The notes under the pieces: generated by a model | Seen by the model: the letters and a program-made list of their open reading frames with translations, nothing else | Told to the model about the DNA's origin: nothing | Database searches by the model: none | Made by a program: the position numbers and the translations under genes | Shown: positions 1 to 8,635 of the stretch, in pieces | Layout of the letters: every line of letters begins with the position of its first letter | Position numbering within the stretch: position 1 is the stretch's first letter | Assembly (NCBI GenBank): GCA_963712955.1 | Contig: CAVQKF010000005.1 | Span: forward strand, 124,001 to 188,000 | Length of the DNA: 64,000 nucleotides | Direction: 5' to 3' | Source: DATFVJ01 sp963712955 | GTDB taxonomy: Bacteria > Actinomycetota > Actinomycetes > Streptosporangiales > Streptosporangiaceae

Positions 1-327
1 CGACGTCATGGCTGCGGCCCTGGCGGCGCTCCGCGTCTCGCTCAGCCTGACCTGCAGACCGTCATACTGCTGGCTGAGCGCATCGATCTGGTGCGCGAGC
101 AGCCTCGCCTGGGCGACAAGGTCGTTGAGGCTCGGCTGTGGCACCCTGGGTTTCGCGTCGCCCGGCGTGAGCGGCAGCGCGAGGCTGAACGCGATGAGCG
201 CGGCGGCGAGCACCAGAGCCCGTTGCCACGGCCGCGCGGGCCGAAGGCGGAAACTACCCCCCCCGGTGGAGAAACGGCCGCCCCGGACGGATCCGGGGAT
301 GCCGCTAACGCGGTGCGAGCGCTCCAC
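1..327 (-). CDS. Secreted NlpC/P60-type peptidoglycan hydrolase, N-terminal part (cut by window edge)
   Basis: The minus strand opens with a GTG at 327 preceded by a strong purine-rich ribosome site (AAAGGAGAGGAG). The 109 visible residues contain a basic N-terminus, a hydrophobic export helix (about residues 39-56, rich in L/A/I), a short Pro-rich linker and then the start of an Ala/Gln/Leu-rich helical region (LLAHQIDALSQQYDGL), typical of the coiled coil that precedes the catalytic domain of RipA/NlpC-P60 cell-wall hydrolases. No catalytic domain is in the window, so the enzyme class is inferred from this architecture and from the c-di-AMP riboswitch upstream, which in Actinobacteria usually controls cell-wall hydrolases and resuscitation factors. 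Another secreted coiled-coil protein remains possible. Confidence 0.6.
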   Translation of the reverse strand, partial: MERSHRVSGIPGSVRGGRFSTGGGSFRLRPARPWQRALVLAAALIAFSLALPLTPGDAKPRVPQPSLNDLVAQARLLAHQIDALSQQYDGLQVRLSETRSAARAAAMTS

Positions 328-342
328 TCAGGATTCTCCTCT

Positions 343-515
343 CCTTTGCCGCCTACCGGGTTAGCTGACGGGTTCGGGCCGGAGCAGCCCTACCGAGGTA
401 TGACGAGAGCCTCGTCGTGCCTGCGGATTCACCCCGGGGAAGGTTGGGTCCCCGGCTCCCTGGCACGGCTACGGCGTAGCCGCGTACCAGGAACTCGGCG
501 GGTCACGTTGCGTCA
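343..515 (-). promoter_or_regulatory. c-di-AMP (ydaO/yuaA) riboswitch
   Basis: Read on the minus strand, the leader contains the conserved pieces of the ydaO/yuaA class in order: GGGGACCCAACC, then GGGGTGAATCC, then GTAGGGCTGC, CCCGAACCCGTCAGCTAACC and GGTAGGC, ending about 15 bases before the GTG of the hydrolase-like gene. This block is a strong family signature. In known members c-di-AMP binding promotes transcription termination, lowering expression of cell-wall hydrolases. The exact 5' end is approximate. The same window encodes the c-di-AMP synthase DisA at 26.5 kb. Confidence 0.88.
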
Positions 516-906
516 CCGCGGGAGCGGAGCGCAGCACATGACAACAGCGCTGGACATTAATGGATGGTGCACTCGGCGCTCAACCAGAACGGCAAAAATT
601 TTTGGCTCGGATAACCAACCTGGCCATCGCTTTGGCCTTTGGCACGGCTTACGTTCTGTTACCCGGATGGCATGACGCGGCGGATCCGTTGGGCGTACTC
701 GCAGGTCATAGACGGCCGTACGGAACGTAACCAGCCGTGTGATCTGCGCGTGATGTAGGTGAATTAGACATCAGCCGAGCGTTCCAGCGCGGTTCGTGGC
801 TGATCTAGTACACTGCGTATACTACGTCCGCACCATTTACGCGATTCACCCGCCACCCGCCCGGCGCTGCCTGAGAGGTTCCAGGTGCGGGTAACGTGTG
901 CGGGCG
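516..906. other. Intergenic region between riboswitch leader and argA-like gene
   Basis: About 390 bases with no convincing gene. It must contain divergent promoters: one for the riboswitch leader on the minus strand and one for the acetyltransferase gene on the plus strand. The stretch 570-620 is locally AT-richer than its surroundings and is a reasonable place for promoter elements, but no confident -35/-10 pair was assigned. Confidence 0.4.
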
Positions 907-1437
907 ATGGACTTCACGATCAGGCGGGCGCGGGCCTACGACGTCCGTGCGATCCGCGGGCTCGTCGACGCGAACGCGGGCTCCGGCCGGCTGCTCGGCA
1001 AGGACACGGTGACGCTCTACGAGGACGTGCAGGAGTTCTGGATCGCCGAACGGGCCGCGGACGGGGCCGTGATGGGGTGCGGCGCGCTGCACGTGATGTG
1101 GGAGGACCTCGCCGAGATCCGGACCGTCGCGGTGGCCCAGGCCTGTCAGGGCCACGGTGTCGGGCACATGATCGCCGACGCGCTTCTCGCTACGGCGCGC
1201 GAACTGGGCGTCAGCCGCGTGTTCGTGCTCACCTTCGCTACCGGGTTCTTCGCCCGGCATGGTTTCGAGGAGATCGAGGGAACACCGGTGTCGCCCGCGG
1301 TTTATGCGGAACTGCTGCGTTCCTACGACGAGGGCGTCGCCGAGTTTCTGGACCTTGACCGGGTCAAGCCCAATACCCTCGGCAATACCCGCATGCTCCT
1401 TCACCTTCATGTGGCCGATCGGCCCGCACGCTTTTAG
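907..1437 (+). CDS. argA: GNAT acetyltransferase, short actinobacterial N-acetylglutamate synthase type
   Basis: The 176-residue product has a single GNAT fold. The acetyl-CoA-binding motif is QGHGVG at residues 81-86. The C-terminus VKPNTLGNTRMLLHL matches the tail typical of the short actinobacterial ArgA proteins (M. tuberculosis Rv2747 type). These transfer acetyl from acetyl-CoA to glutamate, the first step of arginine biosynthesis, in the cytoplasm. The ATG at 907 gives the usual family start; a GTG at 898 in the same frame is an alternative, and neither has a strong ribosome site. No other arginine genes are nearby, so the assignment rests on sequence alone. Confidence 0.75.
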   Translation: MDFTIRRARAYDVRAIRGLVDANAGSGRLLGKDTVTLYEDVQEFWIAERAADGAVMGCGALHVMWEDLAEIRTVAVAQACQGHGVGHMIADALLATARELGVSRVFVLTFATGFFARHGFEEIEGTPVSPAVYAELLRSYDEGVAEFLDLDRVKPNTLGNTRMLLHLHVADRPARF

Positions 1438-1662
1438 CCAGGCTGCCGGCCGCGTTCTCCCTGTCCGGGTACGCAGGTCTTATCCGTGAGGAAGAAGGCC
1501 GGTAGGCCGATCTGTCACGAATGGTCATACCGCTCCCGGCCGGGGTCTACTAAGGTCGTGGCCCGTCATCACGGTCAGGGTGCACTGCCGCGGCGCCGGG
1601 ACGTTGGCGGCGGCGGCGCGGCACCTTTGTGTACGTGCCCACGTGGCCCCTAAGGAGGAAAC

Positions 1663-2373
1663 ATGTTCCGTTGGCGTCGTCGGCTCCTGTTCGCGCCGCT
1701 GATCCTCGCTCTCGCCATCGGCGCGGCGCCCGCCGCCACCGCCGCCACCGGGGCCACCGCCGCCACCGGGGCCACCGGGGCCACCGCGGCCACCGCGGCC
1801 ACCGCGGCCACCGCTGCCACCGCTGCCACCGCGGTTACGGCAGCGCTGGCCGACAACGTGGTCAATGTGACTGGCGGGAGCGCCACGACCGTCACCGCTC
1901 CGGGCGTCGTGGGCAAGCTCGCCCTCGCCGGCGTCGTGCCGATCGTGCGGAAGCCGGGCAGGATGAGCCTCGGGGGTTCACTGACGCACCCGACGGCCAC
2001 CACTACTTTTCCGCTCACGAGCGGGAGCATCGACTTTTCTACATTCAACGGTCAGGTGCAGGCAAGCGGGAGTTTGGTCTTCATCAGCCTGTTCGGCCTG
2101 CGCTCGGTCAAGCTGACCGGCCTGCAGGTCGACATCGTCAACGGCGTGACGGCCCTGACCGCGGCGACACCAGGCGGCGCGCGCATCGCGCTGTTCGCGC
2201 TGAGCCTGAGCGGTGCGACGCTCGGCGGCGATGCGACACACATCGTGATCGGCAACATCGCCACGACCATCACGGCACAGGGCGCCGACTACCTCGACTC
2301 TGCGCTTCGCACGCACGTGTTCACGGCCAACATGCCGTTTGGCACCTCGACAAGCACCTTCGAGCACAGCTGA
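1663..2373 (+). CDS. Secreted protein with Ala/Thr/Gly tandem-repeat N-terminal region
   Basis: An excellent ribosome site (TAAGGAGGAAAC) precedes the ATG. The 236-residue product starts with a basic stretch and hydrophobic export helix (about 1-25, RRRLLFAPLILALAIGAAPA). It then runs through a low-complexity segment of ATAATG/ATAAT units (about 25-60) encoded by short GCCACC-type repeats. The remaining 175 residues are Val/Thr/Gly-rich with alternating polar and hydrophobic residues, suggesting a beta-sandwich, and lack Cys. No known catalytic motif was seen. It is probably exported and possibly cell-surface associated. Function unknown. Confidence 0.7.
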   Translation: MFRWRRRLLFAPLILALAIGAAPAATAATGATAATGATGATAATAATAATAATAATAVTAALADNVVNVTGGSATTVTAPGVVGKLALAGVVPIVRKPGRMSLGGSLTHPTATTTFPLTSGSIDFSTFNGQVQASGSLVFISLFGLRSVKLTGLQVDIVNGVTALTAATPGGARIALFALSLSGATLGGDATHIVIGNIATTITAQGADYLDSALRTHVFTANMPFGTSTSTFEHS

Positions 2374-2522
2374 ACCGCTGCCGGCGGCCGCGCCGGCCGG
2401 GCGTAGGTCCGGCCGGTGCGCGCCGCCGCCCGGTGTCACAACCCTTTTCCCTAACGGCTGCCGCGGCGCGTGCCGCCAGCGGGACTGCGGAGGGATCCTG
2501 TGAGGTTCGGGGTCTGGGGTGC

Positions 2523-2804
2523 TCAGGTGAGGTCGTACGCGCCGTCCCTCACCCTGGCCGCGAACGCCCCCCACGCGGCCGGGGTGAAGGCAAGCTCCGG
2601 GCCGCGGGGGTCCTTGGAGTCGCGGATCGCGATCACGGGCTCGGCGTTCTCGCCCGGCCGGGCGACGGCGGCGAGTTCGACGCAGTTGCCGCCGTTGCCG
2701 CCGCTGTAACTGCTCTTGCGCCACACGGCGGCGATCTCTACGCAGTCGCCGCCGTTGCCACCGCTGTAGCTTGACTTGCGCCATCGGGCGCCGCTCACGT
2801 CCAT
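2523..2804 (-). CDS. DUF397 protein with a duplicated signature module
   Basis: The 93-residue product belongs to the DUF397 family, small proteins paired in actinomycetes with XRE/DUF5753 regulators and thought to act with them as a regulatory (possibly antitoxin-like) pair. The signature WRKSSYSGGNGG appears twice, at about residues 8-19 and 28-39, each followed by CVE(I/L)AAV: a 20-residue unit repeated once. The C-terminal IAIRDSKDP and FTPAAWGAF segments are normal for the family. The gene overlaps the 3' end of the upstream regulator by 10 bases, so the two are translationally coupled, with the start codon inside the regulator's last codons. Confidence 0.88.
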   Translation of the reverse strand: MDVSGARWRKSSYSGGNGGDCVEIAAVWRKSSYSGGNGGNCVELAAVARPGENAEPVIAIRDSKDPRGPELAFTPAAWGAFAARVRDGAYDLT

Positions 2805-3628
2805 TTTTCCTCAGCAACTTTCAGGATCAGGTCCCGCGAGGCCGTACGGGGAAGGGCCTCGGACCGCAGCGTGTCGAAGGTCAGCGTGATGTCGGCGACC
2901 ATGGAGGGCTTCTCCACGACCTGTCCTTCCGCCGCTGTCTCCACATAGACGATACCCGGCGCGCCGTCAAAACCCGCGATCACGAACGCACCCATCAGGC
3001 CTATGTGCGCCCCGGTCTCGAACGGAATCACCTGGATCGTGACCTTCGGCCGGCGCGAGGCCTCGGCCAGGTGCAGCAACTGATCCCGCACGACCTCGCG
3101 GCCGCCGACGTTGCGGTGCAGCACGCCCTCGTCGATCACGCACCACAGGTGCGGCGGCATGTCTCTGGCCAGGACCGCCTGGCGTTCCATCCGGGCGGCG
3201 ATAAGCCGCTCCAGGCCATCCTCGGTGTCGGCCGACTGCCACGCCACGAACAGGGCGCGGGCGTAGCCCTCGGTCTGCAGCAGACCTGGAACAAGCAACG
3301 GCTGGAAGGTGCGCAGCGAGGTCGCCGCCGCCTCGTGCTCCACGAACGGCCGGAACCACGCCGGGTACGGGTCGGCCCACCGGCGCACAAGTTCCCAGAG
3401 CCGGGCGAAAAGGCCGCCGGTGACCAGCGTCTTGTCGCAGCGCTCCGCGAAGTCGAGCTGCGGCATCCGGCCGGCCGTCTCCACCCGGCCGACAAGGGCG
3501 CCGGAGTACCCGATCTCGTCGCCCAACTGGTCCTGGGACAGGCCTGCCGCCGTCCTGCAGCGCCGTAACTCCGCGCCAAAGAACGCCAGCGGACCCGAGC
3601 CAGGATCGAGATCCCGTGACGCCGGCAT
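2795..3628 (-). CDS. XRE-family regulator with DUF5753 C-terminal domain
   Basis: The N-terminal helix-turn-helix (about residues 15-70) contains RRCRTAAGLSQDQLGDEIGY, the usual XRE recognition core. It is followed by a DUF5753 domain with the family's LLVPGLLQTEGYARAL and ERQAVL segments. This type is very abundant in Streptomyces and relatives and is often associated with bld-type developmental control. The chosen ATG at 3628 lies just behind AGGAGG; an ATG at 3652 in frame would add 8 residues. It overlaps the DUF397 gene and is divergent from a histidine-kinase-like ATPase gene, forming the common three-gene regulatory set. Confidence 0.88.
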   Translation of the reverse strand: MPASRDLDPGSGPLAFFGAELRRCRTAAGLSQDQLGDEIGYSGALVGRVETAGRMPQLDFAERCDKTLVTGGLFARLWELVRRWADPYPAWFRPFVEHEAAATSLRTFQPLLVPGLLQTEGYARALFVAWQSADTEDGLERLIAARMERQAVLARDMPPHLWCVIDEGVLHRNVGGREVVRDQLLHLAEASRRPKVTIQVIPFETGAHIGLMGAFVIAGFDGAPGIVYVETAAEGQVVEKPSMVADITLTFDTLRSEALPRTASRDLILKVAEEKWT

Positions 3629-3873
3629 CACGCCTCCTACCCGGTCCGACATGAGCCGCCACGATCCGACACGGCTACCGGATACCCGGACAGTCCCGCT
3701 GACAGCTCGTTTGTGTGTCCAAGCGTATTCCTGCTACGACAGGCTGTAAGGGACGAACCGCCGCCGGGATGTGACTTCCCGCTATCTGAACTGACTGCCG
3801 CAAAGGAGCAACTGGGCATGACGACCCCCGGTACCGACATCCTGATCGCGCGCGGGGACGTCCCTTCTGCTCC

Positions 3874-4284
3874 GTGCTGCCAGGCGATCGGCCGGCGCGC
3901 CGCGTGTTCCCCGGACGCGCCGATCAGGTGGCGCAGGCCAGGCGCTTCGTCCGGCACGTAATCGGAGGCGCCTGCCCGGTGGCCGGTGACGCGGTGCTGC
4001 TCGCCTCCGAACTGGTGACGAACGCGCTGATCCACAGCAGGACCGGCCGGGGAGGGACGTTCGAGGTCGTTGTCTGGAGCGGCGCACGCGGGGCCTGTGT
4101 CGCGGTGATCGACGACGGCTCGACGACGGTGCCCGCACGCGCGGTGGGCCCGGAGTCAGCGGGGCAGTTCGATGTTTGCGGCCGGGGTCTTTTCCTTGTG
4201 GAGCAGTTGTCCACCCGCTGGGGGCACCGGGGCGGCCCGTGGCGCCGGACTGTCTGGTTCCGCATGGACTGGCCGCCCCGGTGA
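3874..4284 (+). CDS. Histidine-kinase-like ATPase (RsbW/anti-sigma type)
   Basis: The 136-residue product is a stand-alone HATPase_c_2 domain. The N-box is LLASELVTNALIHS (about residues 42-55), followed by a G1-like VIDDGS and a G2-like GRGLFLVEQLSTRWG. Such single-domain ATPases act as anti-sigma or serine kinases, or partner with XRE/DUF397 regulators in actinomycetes. The gene is divergent from the DUF5753/DUF397 pair. The start is uncertain: GTG at 3874 is the first in-frame start and has no clear ribosome site. Confidence 0.75.
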   Translation: MLPGDRPARRVFPGRADQVAQARRFVRHVIGGACPVAGDAVLLASELVTNALIHSRTGRGGTFEVVVWSGARGACVAVIDDGSTTVPARAVGPESAGQFDVCGRGLFLVEQLSTRWGHRGGPWRRTVWFRMDWPPR

Positions 4285-4393
4285 CGCGGTCATCCGGACG
4301 CGGCGGCCCTGGCGTAACCGTCCAGGGGGTCAGGCCATCCGCCCGGGGACCGGGGCACTTCCACAGCTCGCCGGCGTTCGTGCCGAGCAAAGA

Positions 4394-7300
4394 TCAAATC
4401 AGCCGGAGCTGGCGGTCACCCGGCTGGCGGCGCGTGGATGGCGCGCCGCGTTCGAGTAGCTCGCCGCTAATGGCGGCGAGGAAGGGCGACGGGCCCGCCG
4501 CCCGTTCGCCGGCGCCGGCCGCCCTGCGGCGCGCCCACGTGAGCAGGAGACTGGTACGGGCGCGCGTCATGCCGACGAAAAGCAGCCGCCGCTCCTCGGC
4601 GGGCGCGGCGCCTGGCAGCCGCAGCGGCAGCAAGCCGTCCTCGCAACCGGCCAGGAACACGACGGAAAATTCCAGGCCCTTCGCGGCATGCAAGGTGAGC
4701 AGCGCGACCGCGTCGGCCCGTGGGTCGGCCGCGTCGGCTTCCGCGCCCAGCGAGATCTCGGTCAGGAACCGGCCGAGGTCGCTGCCGCATCGGCGGGCCA
4801 GCGGAAGCAGCACCTCCGCCGCCGCGCGTACGTCGGTGGCCTCAGGCCCGGCGGTCGGCAGCATCGCGGTGACCGCACGGACGGCGGCGCGCAGCCGGGT
4901 TTCCAAGGAAACGGCGCCGCCTGTCGCGCCCGTGCTCGCACTGCCGGTATTCGCACCTTCGGTATCCGCACTGCCGGCATCCGCACTAGCGGTATTCGCA
5001 CTGCCGGTATTCGCACTGCCGGTATTCGCACTGCCGGTATCCGCACCTTCGGTATCCGCACTGCCGGCATCCGCACTGCCGTCCAAGCCAGCTTCCGCGC
5101 CGCCCTCCGCGGCCGCAGCCGCCGCGCCGCCCTCCGCGGCCGCAGCCGCCGCGCCGCCCTCCGCAGCCGCAGCCGCAGCCGCCGCGCCGCCCTCCGCAGC
5201 CGCAGCCGCCGCGCTGCCCGGGCTTTCCCCCAGGCTCGCCAGCCGGAGCTCGCGCGCAAGCAGATGAACGCCTGGCCGGTCGGCGAGCCTGTCATGTGAG
5301 CGTTTCTGGAACGGCAGCCCTGCCCGGGTCAGCGCCTGCATGAGCGGACCCGCCTGCGCGTCCGTCCGGTACAGCACGGCAATGTCGGACAGGCCGATGC
5401 CGCCGTGACCGTGGCCATCGGCCCGCCCGGAATCCAGGGAGTGGAACGACGATCCGCCGAGCAGGCCATCAATGGCCTCGGCGATCCAGGCGGCCTCCGC
5501 ATGCTGGTCGGCGGCCTCGTGAAGCCGGATCGGCCCCGCAGCGCGAGGATCCGCTGTCGCGGCGTGAAGCTTGCGGCCAGGGACCAGCGTGGCCGGCGCG
5601 ATGGCCTGCAGAGCGCCGGCCACGATGGCGTGACCAGACCGGTAGTTCGTGGTCAGCACCGCGGTCTGTGCACCGGGGTAGTCGTCGCGGAAGCGCAGGA
5701 AGAACCCCACGTCGGCGCCGCGGAATCCATAGATCGCCTGATCCGGGTCGCCGATGACGGCCAGGCCCCCACCTTCCGTGGGGGCCAGAAGCGTGAGCAG
5801 CGCGTATTGTGCCGAGTCGATGTCCTGGTATTCGTCCACGCTGATGTGCGGCCAGCGCTCACGGCAGCGCCGCGCGACCCCGGGGTCATCGCGGAGAAGG
5901 CAGCCAGCCAGTTCGACGAGCCCGTCGAAGTCCACCAGGCCGCGGGCATGCAGCGCCTTGCGGAAGCTCTCCCGCTGTGGGTCGGTGCCCGCGGCCCTGG
6001 TGACCTCGGCGAGCAGGACGCGGCCGTCGTGCCGCGATCCTGCCAGCTCCGTCGCCACGGTCAGCTGGGCGGCCTCGTCCGCGACGCCAAACCCCCCGGG
6101 CAGCCCGGCTCGGTGATGATGCTCGCGGAGGATCCGGAGCCCAAGGCCGTGAAACGTGGTGACCGTGATCAGAGGCGCCGAATCTGGGATCAGCAGAGCC
6201 AGCCGGTCCCTGAGTTCCTGTGCGGCCCGCCTGGTAAATGTGATGGCAAGGAACTGGCCCGGGGCGAAACCGCGCTCGCTGATCAGGTGGGCGATCCGGT
6301 GCGTCAGCGTCCGCGTCTTGCCCGTGCCCGGCCCTGCGATGATCAACAGCGGCGTGGCCGCGGCCGCCGCCGCACGCTGATCCAGGTCGAGCCCGTCGAG
6401 CAACGAGCCTTCCCCCCTCGTCCCCGGGGCGGGTGACGCCGTCCCCGAGGGGGGTGACGCTGCCCCCGGGGCGGGTGACGCTGTCCCCGCGGCTGACGCA
6501 GGCTCAGCCGACGGTCCGGGCGGAGGGGGTGACGCGGGTCGCGCGCGTGACGCGCACCGCGGCAGCCGTTCTGGATAAGCGGCGTTCGCCGCGGCATGCC
6601 CGCGCGTCACCGTCCCGGCGGGGCTGTCGGGGTCGAACAGCACGGGGACGCTCGCGGACATCCGGATCTCGGCGGGCCGGAGCAGCCGGACCCCGCCGTA
6701 TTCGCCGTCGTATCCGGCGTCGGCGAGCACGTCGCCGCGGCGCAGCCGGGTGATCGCCTCACCGAGGAGGGTTCCACCGACCCTTGCGATGTCGCCGGCC
6801 TGCACGTCGCGCAGGATGGCCAGTTCGGGCCCGAGGGCGCGTACCAGCCTGGATACCTCGCCGGTGACCCGCTTGCTCTTCGGTCCAGGTCCGAGAATCT
6901 CCGAGACTATCTCGGGCAGCGGCACGAGATTCCAGCAATCCGCCGCGCCCGGGGGGCGGAAGCCGCGCGGGCGGTCGGCGAGCTCGGCCACCCGGTGCAG
7001 CACACCGACGGTGAGCGTCTTTCCGCATTCCGGGCAGTTGCCGCCGCAAGCGCGCGTCTGCGCGGGCGTGAACCGCACGCCACACTTGCGGTGCCCATCC
7101 AAGTGATACTTGCCTTCTTCGGGAAAGAATTCGACCGTACCCGCCAGACCGTCGCCGGTTTCAAGCGCACGCCTGATGGCGAAGTAGTCCAGATCGGTCT
7201 GTAGCGTCGTCGCTTCACGCCCCAGCATTGGCGGCGAGTGCGCGTCGGAGTTGCTCACGAGCCGATACGAGTCGAGTACGGAGCACATCCAGTTCATCGG

Positions 7301-7909
7301 CGGGTCGGAGGAGAGCCCGGTCTCGATGGCGAACACGTGCCCGGCGAGATCCGCGTAGCACTCCGCCACCGTGTCGAAACCAGATTTGGATCCAAGTACC
7401 GCGAACCATGGTGTCCACACGTGCGCGGGAACTAGGTAAGAGCCCGGATCACTCTCAAGGGTGATCTCGAGGAGGTCACGTGAGTCAAGCCCGAGGATCG
7501 GCCGGCCGTCGGCCGCAAGATTTCCGATCCGGGCCAGCGCGGTGGTGATACGGTCCGCGGCGGCAAACGTGGGTGCGTAGAGCAGATGGTGAACTTTGCG
7601 GGTGCGTTCGGCGCGGCGGTAGATCGTTGAGATCTCGACGGAGAGCATGAACCGAATGGACTGGCCGTCGCTCGGCGGACTGGTGCGCCGCACGTGTTTC
7701 TCGATGTCCGGCTGGAGGCGGAACAGCCCGGGCTCGGCCTGGACGAGATTCTCCTTCAGTTCCCCCGACCACGCGGGGTGAGTGAAGTCGCCGGTGCCGA
7801 TCACCGTCACGCCTTTGCGCAACGCCCACCACGCGAGTTGCGCGAGATCGCACTGCTTACTGCACGCACGTGAGAACTTCGAATGGATGTGCAGGTCCGC
7901 GTGGAACAT
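4394..7909 (-). CDS. Endonuclease-Q-like PHP nuclease fused to UvrD-family DNA helicase
   Basis: The 1171-residue protein has two halves. Residues 1-about 430 are a PHP-type nuclease of the EndoQ (TIGR00375-like) group: FHADLHIHSKFSRACSKQ at 2-19, IGTGDFTHP, SVEIS and SNSDAHSP metal-site motifs, and a Cys4 zinc ribbon (KCG...CGGNCPECG, near 278-300). EndoQ enzymes cut 5' of deaminated or abasic nucleotides. After a Pro/Ala/Ser linker, residues from about 515 are a superfamily-1 UvrD helicase with Walker A AGPGTGKT, TTFHGLGLRILRE, DEYQD, GDPDQAIYGFRGAD and TTNYRSG, and near the end TLHAAKGLEFSVVFLAG. Inside the helicase half, nt 4925-5215 encodes alanine-rich AAEGG blocks and GSANT/GSADT pentapeptide repeats, an unusual insertion. 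The ATG at 7909 follows GAGGAGG and begins exactly at the PHP domain. Cytoplasmic DNA-repair role inferred. Confidence 0.87.
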   Translation of the reverse strand: MFHADLHIHSKFSRACSKQCDLAQLAWWALRKGVTVIGTGDFTHPAWSGELKENLVQAEPGLFRLQPDIEKHVRRTSPPSDGQSIRFMLSVEISTIYRRAERTRKVHHLLYAPTFAAADRITTALARIGNLAADGRPILGLDSRDLLEITLESDPGSYLVPAHVWTPWFAVLGSKSGFDTVAECYADLAGHVFAIETGLSSDPPMNWMCSVLDSYRLVSNSDAHSPPMLGREATTLQTDLDYFAIRRALETGDGLAGTVEFFPEEGKYHLDGHRKCGVRFTPAQTRACGGNCPECGKTLTVGVLHRVAELADRPRGFRPPGAADCWNLVPLPEIVSEILGPGPKSKRVTGEVSRLVRALGPELAILRDVQAGDIARVGGTLLGEAITRLRRGDVLADAGYDGEYGGVRLLRPAEIRMSASVPVLFDPDSPAGTVTRGHAAANAAYPERLPRCASRARPASPPPPGPSAEPASAAGTASPAPGAASPPSGTASPAPGTRGEGSLLDGLDLDQRAAAAAATPLLIIAGPGTGKTRTLTHRIAHLISERGFAPGQFLAITFTRRAAQELRDRLALLIPDSAPLITVTTFHGLGLRILREHHHRAGLPGGFGVADEAAQLTVATELAGSRHDGRVLLAEVTRAAGTDPQRESFRKALHARGLVDFDGLVELAGCLLRDDPGVARRCRERWPHISVDEYQDIDSAQYALLTLLAPTEGGGLAVIGDPDQAIYGFRGADVGFFLRFRDDYPGAQTAVLTTNYRSGHAIVAGALQAIAPATLVPGRKLHAATADPRAAGPIRLHEAADQHAEAAWIAEAIDGLLGGSSFHSLDSGRADGHGHGGIGLSDIAVLYRTDAQAGPLMQALTRAGLPFQKRSHDRLADRPGVHLLARELRLASLGESPGSAAAAAAEGGAAAAAAAAEGGAAAAAAEGGAAAAAAEGGAEAGLDGSADAGSADTEGADTGSANTGSANTGSANTASADAGSADTEGANTGSASTGATGGAVSLETRLRAAVRAVTAMLPTAGPEATDVRAAAEVLLPLARRCGSDLGRFLTEISLGAEADAADPRADAVALLTLHAAKGLEFSVVFLAGCEDGLLPLRLPGAAPAEERRLLFVGMTRARTSLLLTWARRRAAGAGERAAGPSPFLAAISGELLERGAPSTRRQPGDRQLRLI

Positions 7910-8130
7910 GCCGTGGTTCCGCCTCCTCGCGTACGTGTCTTCTCGCTCCGCGCGCGGCGGCCCGCCGGTGGCCCGACTCGGCCCGATCCTGCCACGCGCC
8001 GGCGCCCGTCCGGGTAATCTGCCGCTAATCCGCCCGAAGACGTGGCCGGACGCCTGGTAAGGGGCCCTGTGCGCGCGGGCCACAGGCGCGGCTGTAGCGT
8101 CGATGTATAGGGGGGAGGAGGAATAAGGCG

Positions 8131-8478
8131 ATGCGCAACGACCTCGCGGCCCTCACCCCGCCACTGGTAATGGCAGTCGCCTTCATCGCCGGAGTCGTCG
8201 CCCTGTTGCGCAGGGAGATGGCACCCCGGCGGCGCGGCGGGATGACGCAGCCTGAGGAGACCGACTGGCCGCGCGACCCACATGGTGAGATGACGTCACC
8301 GGAGTACTCGCAGATGCCGGGTGGGCGGCAGAACGGTGATGGCGACGGTACTTCAGGCGATAATTCTGCCAACAACGATGCGGTGGGTTCTGCCATGCGT
8401 GATCTGCCAGATCGCGAGGATGATGGTGTCATCAGCCCCGCATCAGAAGACCAGCCGCCTGCTTCGCCCAGAGCGTGA
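8131..8478 (+). CDS. Small single-pass membrane protein, unknown function
   Basis: A strong ribosome site (GGGGAGGAGGAATAAG) precedes the ATG. The 115-residue product has one predicted membrane helix (about residues 10-27, PPLVMAVAFIAGVVALL). A basic patch RREMAPRRRGG follows, then a long acidic, Gly/Asp/Asn/Pro-rich and probably disordered cytoplasmic tail. No known family is recognised. It is divergent from the EndoQ-helicase gene and upstream of lsr2 but not clearly in an operon with it. Confidence 0.6.
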   Translation: MRNDLAALTPPLVMAVAFIAGVVALLRREMAPRRRGGMTQPEETDWPRDPHGEMTSPEYSQMPGGRQNGDGDGTSGDNSANNDAVGSAMRDLPDREDDGVISPASEDQPPASPRA

Positions 8479-8635
8479 TTACTGAGCGTTACATGCGCCT
8501 TCCAAACTGACAGCTATCACCCGTTGGCGGGAAGTTCCTCGTCAGATTACTGCCGGGCTCGAATTGTCATGGGCAGTATCAGGGTATATGTTTGGCACTC
8601 GAAATAAACTTACTCCAGTAGAAGGGCTGTCCCCG

